Positions 47,223 to 58,373 of a DNA stretch of 64,000 nt are shown piece after piece (within the stretch, counting starts at the first letter, position 1; each line of letters starts with the position of its first letter). The stretch covers positions 3,539,501 to 3,603,500 of the forward strand of contig JAZGTH010000066.1 of assembly GCA_036877525.1 (NCBI GenBank), in the 5' to 3' direction. The translations under genes were made by a program, and so were the position numbers. Source of the stretch: Chromobotia macracanthus. Lineage: Eukaryota > Chordata > Actinopteri > Cypriniformes > Botiidae. Under the pieces are notes generated by a model. That model had not been told where the DNA came from. It did not search any database and saw nothing but the letters and a program-made list of their open reading frames with translations.

Positions 47223-50200
47223 ATGTCGGTAGCCGGACTGAAGAAACAGTTTCACAAAGCGAGCCAGGTAACGGGAAGCTTTCGTCCGACGACGGGATGC
47301 ATTGCAAAGCGATCGGGTCGTTTCTCTACACGGATACGCGAATGCATGTTTGTTTACGATGTTTCAACACTTGTTTCAGTATCAAGAGCGACTGTAACTA
47401 TGTGAGCTGATGCTTTCTATTGCTTTTCTCTTGACTGCTTTTCACGGCATGAAACTTTCAGTTCCCAGCCACATTTAGCCAATGTGCATCTGTCGTCGTT
47501 TCAGAGAAAAGGCAAGAAACGATTGTGCATGAGTCGCATTGAGCTTGCGACTTGGATTTGCATTGCACTTTATGTGTTAAATGCTGGAGGTTGGGTTGGA
47601 TGTCACCTTGTGCCATCCAGGGTTGAGTTACTGCAGGGGTGTTGCCTGTTTCTGGGATACAAAGTCCACCTGCTATCTGCCATTGTTTCTGTTCTGCTCC
47701 AGTTTATTGTGGATAATAAACTCCCCTGAAATCACTGAGGTTTTCTCTGTAGTGTAATAGGGAAAACGTAGGTTCCCAGCTACCAAAATATTGGTAGTTT
47801 ATTCCAAGACTTTCCAAGGTCACATTTATTGTAGTTGCCGGTGGCAGTCTGGATCCTCGCAGTGTTGTGGAAGCACTGGCCAAACCACCGACCTTGACAA
47901 ACAGTTTGGCTCGCAAACTAGAGGAAACAGATGCTCGGCGTGTTAGGAAAGGCCTGTGGATTTCCAGCTTTTGTTCATGGAAGACAGTTGTGTTGTGATT
48001 GGGTCAAGCACGCATTATTGTGTAATAGTTACAGTAAAAACCATTAAAGAACCTTTGACCAGGCTCATTCTTTATTGCCCTTCATGTTGTATATTGTGCA
48101 TTAGGAAGTTTACGTGATAACATGAAGGTTTTTCTATTCAACACTGCAAATCACGGTTGAATTTCCTGACTGTACACCCAACTAACAATTGTAAACAGCT
48201 ACACATTTCCTTAACACTTCCATTAAGTAAAAAAAAGTAAAAGATGTTATTTTAGATGTTCTAGGAATGTTCAAAATGTCAGTTTTTAGATGTTGTATTA
48301 ACGTTATTGCTTACAACAGTATTCAGGCGTAAAATTCGGTAATGTTTTTGATATATATAATATAAATATTAAAACAAGAACTTTTCTCGTAGCTTTGAGA
48401 GAGCTTTTAGTGAATGTTAACAACGTTCTAAGAACATTCCCTGGGTATGGAGCGCCATTACATTTTCGTATCATTCTTCATAGTCTAAAATTATTCTTGT
48501 GCTGAGACATTGACCTACATAATAAGTTGTGTCACATCTTTCCTGGTTATCTTCACAGTTACTAAAGGAGAAGATAAATGGAGTTGAAGGAACAAAGCTG
48601 GATGAGGAATTCCTCCGTTTGGAAAGGGTATGAATATAATTCAGCAAAATAAAGAGAGAAGTTTACGTCATATATTTAAAATGTGGGTGCATCAATGTCT
48701 TTGTGCTGTTATCAATTGCTTTATTGTAGAAAACTGACATCACCCACAAACTGATTCTCGACATTGTCCCAAAAACTATAGGATATCTTCAGCCAAACCC
48801 AGGTATGATTTAGTAATAATATTCCTTTTTTTTAAAGATGCCACAGAATTGTTTGACAAGCCAGTTTTCATTCCTGTGTTGACACATTGATGGCAACAAA
48901 CACTTGAATTGTAAGCCATGAATACCACTTGATTTCGTGGCATCTTTAAAAGTTATTCAGACGTGTGGCTCCTTTTCCATTTGTTGCAATTGCAATTGCA
49001 TTATTGTTGACTTTCAGCGTACAGAGCAAAACTTAGCATGCTCAGCACAGTCTCCAGAATCCGTGGGAAGGTGAAGACCATTGGCTATCCTCAAACAGAG
49101 AGCATTCTGGGAGAGAGCATGCTGCACTATGGCAATGAGCTTGGAGTCGAGTCTGGTTTTGGTATGAGACAACGAGTAAAACATAATGAAAATGAGATTT
49201 TAATTCTTATACATTTTAACAGGAGTTAATCAGACAGATATTGGTCCATTTGTAGGTTTTGCCCTGGCTGAAATGGGGGAGTCATTGAAACAAGTAGCTC
49301 AAGCAAGAGACAGTATGGATGTCAGGGTGAAGCAAGACTTTATTGATCCTCTGCAGTCAATACAGGAAAAAGAGCTGAAGGAAATTGGGGTCAGTCTTGC
49401 ATATAATGTCATTAAAAAGGCATAATGTTATAATTGTGATGATGAACTTTGACTTGTTTCCTGGAAATCTGTGTCAGGGGAAATCTCTAATGATTAAAGC
49501 TGCAATCCGTACGTTTTATTTGGTTAAAAATTAACAAACATCAGTTATTGAGCAAGTACATAACAGATCAGTGTTCAACACGATCTCGTTACCTTATTCT
49601 GATTCACAACAGTAAGTTTACAATAAAGATTTATAATTTGAGCAGTCGGGTCTGATTTTGCAAGAAATGTCTCTCTGTAAACATAAAGAAGATCGGCTAC
49701 TATATCACATCCAAGTACGGTAGATGGTGCAGCGTTTGTAGCTTTAACTAAAATTACATTTTTTTTCTCAGAAGGCGGCATTTTTGTTTTGAATAAAGGC
49801 GTGATTTTTCATGCCGTGGCTTTATTCTTTCTTCTGCTTGTTAGTTCCATTTGAGAAAACTGGAAGGCCGGCGTCTAGATTTCGATTATAAGAAAAGACG
49901 TAAAGGAAAGATTGCAAACGCAGAGATTAAGAAGGCATTCGAGAAGTTTGAGGAGTCTAAAGATCTGGCGGAGAGGAGCATGTTTAATCTCCTACAAAAA
50001 GATGTAAGGAAAACATTGCATTAACTTTTCTTTATCCACCAATCACAGAGCTCCATTTATAGCATGTGCAGTACTGAAAAACTTGCATTGTCTTTGGCAT
50101 TTTAGGTAGAACAGATGCAATATCTCTCAGGCTTCATCTCAGCAGTGATAGACTACCACCGCCAGTCATGCCAGATTCTAGAAAACCTCAGAAGCAACCT

Positions 50201-51306
50201 GCAGACCAGGTCAGAGCAATGAGTTGTTTATAGACCTCATATTACTGCAGTTCTTACGTGCTTCCTTTGATTATAATGTCCTTGTATTGTTCTGTCTGTA
50301 GAATAACAGATGCAACCAATCAACCCAAAAGGGAATTTGCCTCGAAATCTGTTGCGAGCACAATGTGCTACACAGATGTTTATGGATTCTCCAACTGCTC
50401 ATCCGGACAGTCATCAGGTGTTTGTTTCGTTTTTGTTTTGATCACGTTTTATATCTGAATTCTGAAATACTATATTATGTGCCGCAGGGACTGAGATTAC
50501 TGAAGCCCTGAGTGAAAAATGTAAGTTCAAAACCAGGTGATGCACAAATTATTACCCAGAATCCCCCCCGCACACACACCCGTGATGTATTTTATTAGAC
50601 ACTTGGAAGTCTCCCAGCTTCTAATGTCTTCTAATCTAACTTTGCCAGATGCTTCTGTTGTGGTTCACTCTCCTGACAAGGAGTCATCACTAGTCTTCAA
50701 AACCCAAACACCAGACAACCCGACCAGCAACAGTGAGTGTTTTTAGTTTAGCTGTAAAGTGACCTTTAGTGGAAAAGTCCCAGCTAACAATTTTAGATTG
50801 CAAGAGCATTTCCCCAAAGTTTCCATTATTAACAAAATGTTGAAAATGTTATTTTAATGTTATTTTAAAATGTTTTTTGCGCTGTATTAACGTTATTCAA
50901 GCTTTTAACCGGCTGTAGCTTTTTAAAACAGTCCACCAACAGTGTAAGAATAGCATTTTTGATATGTGGTATATAACCTAAACTCTACTAACATTCCTGC
51001 AGACATGTTTTTGATAACACTGAGAGAATGTTAGCCAACATACTTAGAACGTTCCCTGTCAGCCGGGGTGTTAACATAACCTCTTCGTGTTTTCTAGATG
51101 ACAGCGGTTCTCTCTTGGATCAGCCCTGCTGTCAGGCACTATACAGTTTCCAGGCAGAAAACCAGCGAGAGCTGGGCTTTAAGGAAGGGGACATCATCAT
51201 ATTGACCAGCCAGGTGGATGAGAACTGGTATGAGGGTATGCTCAGAGGGGAGTCTGGCTTCTTTCCCAAAAACTACGTCAAAGTCCTCGTACCTCTGCCG
51301 CAGTGA
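47223..51306 (+). CDS. sh3gl3: Endophilin-A3 (SH3 domain-containing GRB2-like 3)
   Basis: A membrane-curving N-BAR protein that couples endocytic budding to dynamin and synaptojanin through its SH3 domain. Eleven exons: 47223-47267, 48559-48627, 48730-48802, 49018-49161, 49256-49389, 49845-50003, 50106-50209, 50302-50417, 50488-50520, 50649-50732 and 51098-51306, giving 389 residues. The amphipathic H0 helix MSVAGLKKQFHKASQ opens the protein. The BAR core includes YLQPNPAYRAKLSML, VKQDFIDPLQSIQEKELKEI and KLEGRRLDFDYKKRR. The SH3 domain (about 329-389) has ALYSFQAENQ, LGFKEGDIIIL, ENWYEGML and GFFPKNYV. HKASQ, PAYRAKL and the VPLPQ terminus favour A3 over A1/A2. It is longer than human (about 347, from memory) because of a variable linker (exons 8-10). 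AATAAA lies at 51661-51666. Confidence 0.95.
48177..48447. mobile_element. Palindromic MITE, copy 13 (in sh3gl3 intron 1)
   Basis: It starts CCCAACTAACAATTGTAAAC and ends AGAACATTCCCTGGG. It lies about 110 bp upstream of the exon 2 acceptor. The remaining intron 1 sequence from 47,268 holds nothing recognised. Confidence 0.7.
49496..49575. repeat. Third repeat family, copy b (sh3gl3 intron 5)
   Basis: TAAAGCTGCAATCCG and ATCAGTTATTGAGCAAGTAC correspond to the copy at 39,101-39,190. Confidence 0.6.
50778..51067. mobile_element. Palindromic MITE, copy 14 (sh3gl3 intron 10)
   Basis: It starts CCCAGCTAACAATTTTAG and ends TTCCCTGTCAGCCGGGG. It ends 30 bp before the acceptor of the SH3-encoding exon. 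Confidence 0.8.
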
Positions 51307-52552
51307 CAGCAGGAAGGCACTGCGGCCGGACAGCACGAACTCCTGCGCTTTTCCAGGATGCAAACCTCTGAATGTATGATGAAGGTTAATGTATGAGTAT
51401 ACCTGTGGGAACGTACACCAGAGCCCCTGTAGTGCATCCGCCTGTGTTATCACTATGCAAAATCCATGCACCTTGCCTTGTGTTTCTTTACTACATACTT
51501 CTGAACTAATCTGAAGATAAGATATATGCTGTATTAAATGCATACTTTTAATGCAATGAATAGAGATGGTTTAACAGATCTCAGTGTAATGTATGAATGG
51601 CCTATAAATCGGTGTATTTTTTGAACGTTTCCCGGGTGTTTGCCATGCCTTACGTTTATTAATAAACCCCAAAATGTAATGCATACCGAAGTTGCATTAA
51701 TGCACCACATCACAAATCATGTTGTGTGAATGTTCATCTTTTGACATGTTGCTTTTTAAACGTCTGTATAATGTATTGAAGTGGCTGACTCTCAAATTGG
51801 CGTTGCCGTATTTCCGCTCGTCGCTGGTGGTTTTTGAGCCCAGCGGCGCGCCGTAGTGGCGGGTCCTCACCGGAGCCGCGGATGCTCAAACTTTTGTTTC
51901 ATGCCAAAGTTTCATGGTTCAATAAAAGGGCTCGTTTAACTCGACATCAGTGCATGTGGTGGGGAGTGTTTTTATCGACATCTCTCCCTGTTTTTCCTGT
52001 CTGTCGTGTCAACCCGAGGTGAGCGGTTAGCTGATGCTAATCGGCCGATAAAGACGGGAGCTGTTAGCGCAACAACACGAGCAGCGAATCGGAAAGTAAC
52101 GGAGAAGTAAACGTTTGGTAACCTTCAATGTTTGTTTCCGGTGTTTTTGGTCGATATTCGCTGTCATAAACACTTTGGTGTAATTAAATGTGATTGTACG
52201 CTAAAGTTAGAAACTTGCCGTGAGCTAGCTGCGTTGCTTATTAGCTAAAAGCAACGTAAAAGTCTGTGAGCACCTTGTCATTTTACATTAAAACGTATTG
52301 CAAACTCCAAACGATGTTTATCATGCACGTAAGAAATCAGAGCAGATCAGTTAAGCACATAAACACGTTTAATCTTCTTTTTTTCCCCAAAGAATTGGCT
52401 TACAAGTAACAATAATGGCGTAAAAGTGCAGCAAAATAAGACATCTTGGCTGTTTCAGATGCGTTTTGTATTGATTTGCTGGAGTTTCTCTTAAATGGCA
52501 ACATTAAATAGTCTTCATGCATTGACTCTTCTGTCCATCTTTTGTCTCCTAG
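51307..52552 (+). promoter_or_regulatory. sh3gl3 3' UTR, then nedd1 CpG promoter and noncoding first exon
   Basis: 51,307-51,680 is sh3gl3 3' UTR up to AATAAA at 51661. A CpG-rich segment at about 51,790-52,100 contains a likely noncoding nedd1 exon ending CCCGAG|GTGAGC at 52018. Its partner acceptor CTCCTAG at 52545-52552 directly precedes the coding exon. Confidence 0.6.
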
Positions 52553-52563
52553 CAGCCGTTGCT

Positions 52564-55500
52564 ATGGAGGAGGTGACGCGGCTGGTGTCGTCAGGTGACT
52601 GTCTGAAGATTTGGGACTCGTCCTCCATGACGGTGGTGGAGCAGTTCAACCCTCACAGTGCCACACATCCAGTGGCTCAAATATGCTGGAGCAGCAGCAG
52701 TATCCAATACAACTCACGACATTCCCAAAATACAGTCCCGTTTCACCAGCAAACCTGGTTAATATTCCCGTTTGGTCAGTTTACTTTAGAGAAAACTTAG
52801 CAGTGGCTGGTATACGGTAACATATTTATTCGAAAGCATGTGTTAATAAAACGAGCACTTGGAAGGTTTACTTCACAGATGAAATGGGTTAACCTTGACA
52901 ATGTTCAGATCAATACCTGGTCAGTGCCAGCAGTATCGGGGACAAGCTGGTGGTATCCAGTCTGAAATCCTCACCGGTTCCGGTCATGGAGCTTGGTGAA
53001 GGGGTGAGCACACAAATCTTTGCAAAACTGCCTTTTTTGATACCTCATCTCATTGTGTGCTCAGTTATGTGTGTGTGTGTGTTACAATGTGTGTGTGTTC
53101 TTTTTTAAAGAAAAAGCAAACCCGCGTCAGCCTGAACTCCACATCACAATTCCTGGTCAGTGGAGGTCTGGATAACACAGTTAATATCTGGGACCTAAAA
53201 ACGAAAAGGTTACATCGTAGCCTTAAGGTATTACAAGATTACAAACAGGGTTGAGTTGTGTAGCTTAAATTTGAATACACAATTTCATAATACTGACATC
53301 ATTGAAATCAACTCTGTTTCTGGATAGGACCACAAAGAGGAAGTCACATGTGTGTCTTTCAATGGAGGAGACAGCTACATAGCATCGGGCTCCACCAGTG
53401 GAGAGATCATCCTACACAGTATTACCACCAATCTGTCTAGCAAACCCTTCGGTCATGGGCCAAATGTGGTGAGTTTACTGCCACAAGCCGTACAGAATAA
53501 TGCAGGAACTATATTGCATCCATTAAGCTTTTGATTGTTTATATGAAAGACAAACATGTGATGTTTCTCTTTAGCCCATCCATGATTTGAGATACTCACT
53601 GGTGAAGAGGTCTCTGTTAGGCACTGTATCCGACAGTGGCTCTGTTGCATTATGGGATGCCAATACACAAAAGGAGCTGCACTTGTTTGAAGGGGCACAC
53701 AAAGCCCCTTGTTCAGGGCTGGCCTTCTCCCCGGCCAATGATTTGCTCTTCATCACTGTGGGGCTGGATAAGAAGATCGTCTGCTATGACACCTCCAGCA
53801 AAATGTAAGATTGCACGTACTTTGCATTAGGCAGATTCATTGTGGTTTAAGTTTGGTTCGCTGCCTTTCTCATTGTATAACATATTTTGATTCAGCTTAC
53901 GTTGATTCAAAATACGTGCGCTTATCCCAACAGGGTGTTTCGCAATAAACAAGTGGAGTCTCCACTCACAGCCATTGACTTTACACCAGATGGGGCTGGT
54001 CTTGTCGTGGGCTCCACTCAGGGCAGAATCTACCTGTATGATTTACGCAACCTCAGCGCACCGGTGAAAATCACCACAGCTCACAAGACATCGGTGACCT
54101 GCATTCGCTTCCAGAACTCCACCTCCAAATTAAAGGTACAGCTTTCTTCATACATAAACTCATTTCTAATGAAACATTCTCAGTTCTATGTGTTTGTAAC
54201 GTAGCCCCGTACAGTGCATACTCAAAAGCCAACTTTATTCCTACAGTCCACTAAAACAGCAGCCAGCAAATCTTCCCAGTCAAATAAGAGGATTTCTGTA
54301 AAGCTGGGCGGTCAGCAGATGGGACCCTCCACTCCAACATCTACAGTCCCACCCAGTGTGCCAGGCTCTGAGTTTCCTGCAGAAAGAGGAGACGGCCAAG
54401 CTCAAATTACAGGTTCATTTTTCCTCTTTAGGGTGTTTGAGACTTTCCTATCGTGATTGGTTAGCTTGGCTAGCATTTTGTAGCCCCATTTGTAGCTTAA
54501 AGTCATATAGTTTGTTATATAGGCACTGAGTGCGTTGTTTGTCTGTAGGAACTGCCGGTGAGGTGTTCTCCCGTGAAGCAGAGGGCCAGCACAGCCAAGA
54601 TCAGCCCCCGAGCCTGGAGAAGTTTAGCAGCATCGGCCGGAACAGCCTGAATCTGGATATATTTTCCCCTCTTAACGATGGTAATTAGCTAATTATACAC
54701 CTATATACTTATAATTATATAAGTGTTTAGTTTAAATAGTTGTAACCTCATTATTTTCTGTCTTTTATTGTTTTTTAATGTGGTCTATTCTGTACAGGTT
54801 TCAAGTCACATGGTTTCGGTGACACTCCAACGTCAAGAAACGGTATTTTCCTATGTGTCTGCTTTCTATTTATTAAGTTTCTGTTTGCGACCAGTACAGA
54901 CGAGGTAACATTCTGTTTCTAGGGGGCAGTATGGATGTGTTTTCAAGGGACGCGGAAGGTCAACACAATACAGACAGGTTCAGGGTTGGTCGAAACAGCT
55001 TGGATATCTTCTCACCTGTACGAGATGGTGAGGAACTCCTCCAGCTGGTCCTCACAGCTTCTGCATCTATATTTACTAATTCCATTAAGATTCATGTACG
55101 TCTAGTGCACTCACATCTTAACAATGTCTCTCTAGATTACAAAAGCCACAGAATTAGCGACGCATCCTGTGGAAAAAAAGGCAAGTTGCTACAAGCTGCT
55201 TTACAAACTGTAAAGTGTGTGCGTGATAGAAACATGTAAACATGACAGCTTTATTTACACCTGCTAACATTAGCATTTCCCGTGTTAATAGACTTTGACT
55301 ACCTACCTCAGTTTCCTGGCGGGTCGTCCCAGCGGAAGACGCCATTGGGCACCCCGGGCGGTCGCTGCTACAGTCCGTCAGTGGTTCAGACACCTCCACC
55401 AATCAAAGAAGAGGAACCTATTAAAACCCCACCCCAACACACAGATATACAGAATGGCACAAAGGTCCATTTTGTTTTGTTTGTGATCCAAAAGCCGACA

Positions 55501-56520
55501 GACATTTTTGAAAGACATTTTGCTGTTCTGTCATGTCCTAATTTTAAATCCAACTGTTACTGACAGGTGGAAAAAAATAACGCCCTCCGTCAGGAGTATG
55601 ATGTCATTGCATCGCCCCCTGTCGCACAGAGCACACGTGCTCAGTCGGTGCATCCATACAACACCCCTGAGCCCGGTAAGAGAGATCTGCCCACCCAGCT
55701 TACCTATGACTCGCCGGTCAGCAGTGCCCCTCTTGTCTCTGTTCCTGGTATGTTTACATGGGTATCATCAAGGTAAAATTTGTACTTTAATGGAACATAA
55801 CGTGTAACTGATGTTTTTAAACTAAAGCTTCAGCTGCAGCTGTTGACTCTGGAGCTGAGAGCCATGGAGCACCACTCACCTCGGTTCAGATGAACTTTGT
55901 TCGGAATATGATTCACGAGGCACTAGAAGACTTCAGGTGAGCCACTACACCTTCATTGGAGTAATTTACAGATCGCTGACTTATAAATAGGACCTTTACA
56001 CCAAGAATTGATTGATTGCAGTGACAAAATTCTACATTGATACGAATTGTTTGTTTTGTTTGATAACCTCCTCCAGGGATACCTGCCACAGAGACATCAT
56101 CAATCTGCAGGTGGAGATGGTGCGGCAGTTCTACATTCAGTTGGTACGTTTGTTTGTTTTCTGAGCTGTTTCTGTGCATTGTATTCATCATTTATTAGTG
56201 GAAGTCCAGTTCCAACAGATATTGGTGTATTAATGGTTCTGTTAACAACTTGTTTAGTAATTTGGAAGAATGATAGAATTGACCATAAAAAGAGTTTATA
56301 TTGGATTCATAATCTTTATTGTCAAATTGAGTTCATTTCACAAAAAGGTGCATATCTACAAACTTTATCTATGGTCTATATTGTACATTTCATAAACAAT
56401 GCATTATTTTTACAGAACGAAATCCATGGTCTGATTGAAAAGTACTCTGTAAATGATTCGCTCATCGAGGAGATAGAAAAACTAAGAGAGGAAAACAAAC
56501 GACTACGGGCCAATTATTAA
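52564..56520 (+). CDS. nedd1: NEDD1, gamma-tubulin ring complex targeting factor
   Basis: NEDD1 recruits the gamma-tubulin ring complex to centrosomes and spindles. Sixteen coding exons give 682 residues: 52564-52699, 52909-53003, 53111-53227, 53328-53468, 53575-53804, 53934-54135, 54247-54412, 54549-54680, 54798-54842, 54923-55027, 55136-55180, 55292-55464, 55567-55747, 55828-55936, 56077-56143 and 56416-56520. Residues 1-307 form the WD40 propeller (SSGDCLKIWDSSSMTVV, FLVSGGLDNTVNIWDLKTKR, YIASGSTSGEIILHS, LLGTVSDSGSVALWD). The middle is a Ser/Pro-rich linker. The C-terminus carries the gamma-tubulin-binding helices (NFVRNMIHEALEDFRDTCHR, IEKLREENKRLRANY). Exons 8-9 and 10-11 are paralogous. 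The intron after exon 11 uses GC-AG. Human NEDD1 is about 660 residues. AATAAA lies at 56956-56961. Confidence 0.96.
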
Positions 56521-57755
56521 AAACACCCATGGGCGTAAATCTTCCACTGCATTATGAGGCCTGTCACCATCCAGAGGACAAAAGAGTAGCTGAACTGTTT
56601 ATACTAGTGCCTTAACTCTGCACAACTCAGCTCTACACTGGAGCTCACCCTCTGCATGTGTCATATTGTCACAGTTTTGTATTTTTCATGCCCTACAAAT
56701 AGAATAGAAGGGAGACAGACACACTTTGTTTTTTGCCAAAGTATGTGTTTCTATAATTATCTGCTGTCTAGTTTACATATATTGGCTCGTAGGACATTAA
56801 AAACATAAATGTGGTTTTATTGAAAAATCATCTCAGTGCATGTTTGCCACGTGTTGGAGTTGGTGTGGCATTTGTGTGGCTCTCAGCATGAAATATATAT
56901 ACAGAGATTATTTAAATGCCAAATGCTTCGTAAATGATACACACAATCTCTTTTAAATAAATTCTGTGCGATCTTGGCAGAGCATTTTGTATCCAAAAAC
57001 AAATGACTAACAAAACATTATTTTGCATACCCGTGTTCCTAATCTGCTTTTGTAATCTTTGGATTCAGCTAAATAAATTATTACTGATTTCACAGTTAGT
57101 TGTGTTTTCTTTTGAGTTACAAAATGCTGTAATATTGTACGACTAAAACTATACCAGTGATGTAAAACAAGATTGGACGAATGTTTAAATTACTTTGTTT
57201 AATTGAATTCATATTGCACTTAATTGTCCTACAAAGTGTTGTAATGACTTTTATTTTGGCGTACCGCAACATTTTTGTCCTGGAAGTGTATTAATGTGTG
57301 TTGTTTATTTTTGTACTTTAACATTTTTCCGCCTTCACCAATAGCGATCATTAATTGAATTATTGACTTTTTTTTTAGTATTTTTGAATTATTCAATTCA
57401 AAAATATTTTTCGAATTATTATTTTATAATTGAATTATTGACTTTTTCCCCATTTATTCGTTGACTTTTATTTTGACATCGTCATTCGATGGCGCCGGAA
57501 GTTCTTACTCGTGGTCGCGTTTCATTGCGCGCAAAACGACGAGGTGACACGGAAGTAGATTCGAGGTCTCGCTTTCTCCCAGAACTTTCTAGAGCTTTAA
57601 CTGCGATCATCGAGAGAGAGATCATACTATTAAAACAACACAACAGAGCCGATACTATTACAACAATACAACCATCGATGATGACAAGAAGGAATTGCAT
57701 GATATAACTTTCAGTGCAGCTCAGGTGGAGAAGACGCTTGTTTCCTTCACTAAAG
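56521..57755 (+). other. nedd1 3' UTR and AT-rich spacer, then leader of the SGT1-like ORF
   Basis: nedd1 3' UTR runs to about 56,980, with a second AATAAA-like signal near 57,071. It is followed by an AT-rich spacer with repeated TTGAATTATTGACTTTTT phrases at 57,350-57,460. From about 57,480 the composition becomes CpG-richer, consistent with a promoter or leader for the next ORF. No TPR-like coding was found here on the plus strand. Confidence 0.6.
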
Positions 57756-58373
57756 ATGGAGGAGATGGCAACCTCAAATTCGCAGCAGACCCAGAATGTC
57801 AAACACGACTGGTACCAGACCGAGTCCCAAGTCGTGGTGACCATCATGCTAAAAAATACAAAGGAGGACAGCGTATCCGTGCACTTCGGCGAGAAGGAGT
57901 TCACAGCATCGGTGAAGCTTCAGGCAGGAGAAGATTACCGCCTCGGTGTCCATCTTCTGCATCCCATCGTCCCAGAGCAGAGCACGTACAGGATCCTCTC
58001 GACCAAGATCGAGATCAAGATGAAGAAAACCGAGGCCGTCCGGTGGGAAAAACTGGAGGGAGAAGGGACGCTGGCTAACCTGAAGCACTTCACCCCCGAC
58101 CCGTACCCGTCCTCATCCCACCACACCCGCAACTGGGACAAGCTGGTGGGCGAAATCAGCGAGGAGGAGAAGAACGAGAAGCAGGAGGGCGACGCCGCGC
58201 TCAACCAGCTGTTTCAGAAGATCTACTCGGACGGATCCGACGAAGTCAAGCGGGCGATGAACAAGTCCTTCATGGAGTCGGGGGGCACGGTGCTCAGCAC
58301 TAACTGGACGGATGTTGGTAAACGGAAGGTGGAGGTGAAACCGTCTGATGATGTGGAATGGAAACAGTATTGA
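57756..58373 (+). CDS. Intronless SGT1-like protein with CS and SGS domains, no TPR
   Basis: SGT1/SUGT1 is an HSP90 and SKP1 co-chaperone needed for kinetochore assembly and NLR-type receptor stability. This single open frame encodes 205 residues from MEEMATSNSQ (ATG in good context, AAAGATGG); an in-frame ATG at 57714 would add 14. The CS domain runs from HDWYQTESQVVVTIMLKN to KMKKTEAVRWEKLEG (about 17-105). The SGS domain includes NWDKLVGEISEEEKNEK, FQKIYSDGSDEVKRAMNKSF and MESGGTVLSTNW, and ends DDVEWKQY. SUGT1 normally begins with three TPRs and its gene has many introns. Here both are absent, so I infer a retroposed 3' part of sugt1 mRNA that kept an intact frame. AATAAA lies at 58721-58726. 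Confidence 0.85.
   Translation: MEEMATSNSQQTQNVKHDWYQTESQVVVTIMLKNTKEDSVSVHFGEKEFTASVKLQAGEDYRLGVHLLHPIVPEQSTYRILSTKIEIKMKKTEAVRWEKLEGEGTLANLKHFTPDPYPSSSHHTRNWDKLVGEISEEEKNEKQEGDAALNQLFQKIYSDGSDEVKRAMNKSFMESGGTVLSTNWTDVGKRKVEVKPSDDVEWKQY

Noticed and set aside
47484..47729. 81-residue frame with hydrophobic stretches in sh3gl3 intron 1
   Set aside because: No homology, no splice context and not in frame with the gene; chance open frame.
56047..56520. 157-residue plus-strand frame running through the last nedd1 intron
   Set aside because: It is in frame with exon 16 but not exon 15, and homology to NEDD1 resumes exactly at the acceptor at 56416; intron read-through only.
57489..57707. 72-residue frame upstream of the SGT1-like ORF
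   Set aside because: No TPR or other SUGT1 similarity; better explained as leader sequence of the intronless gene.
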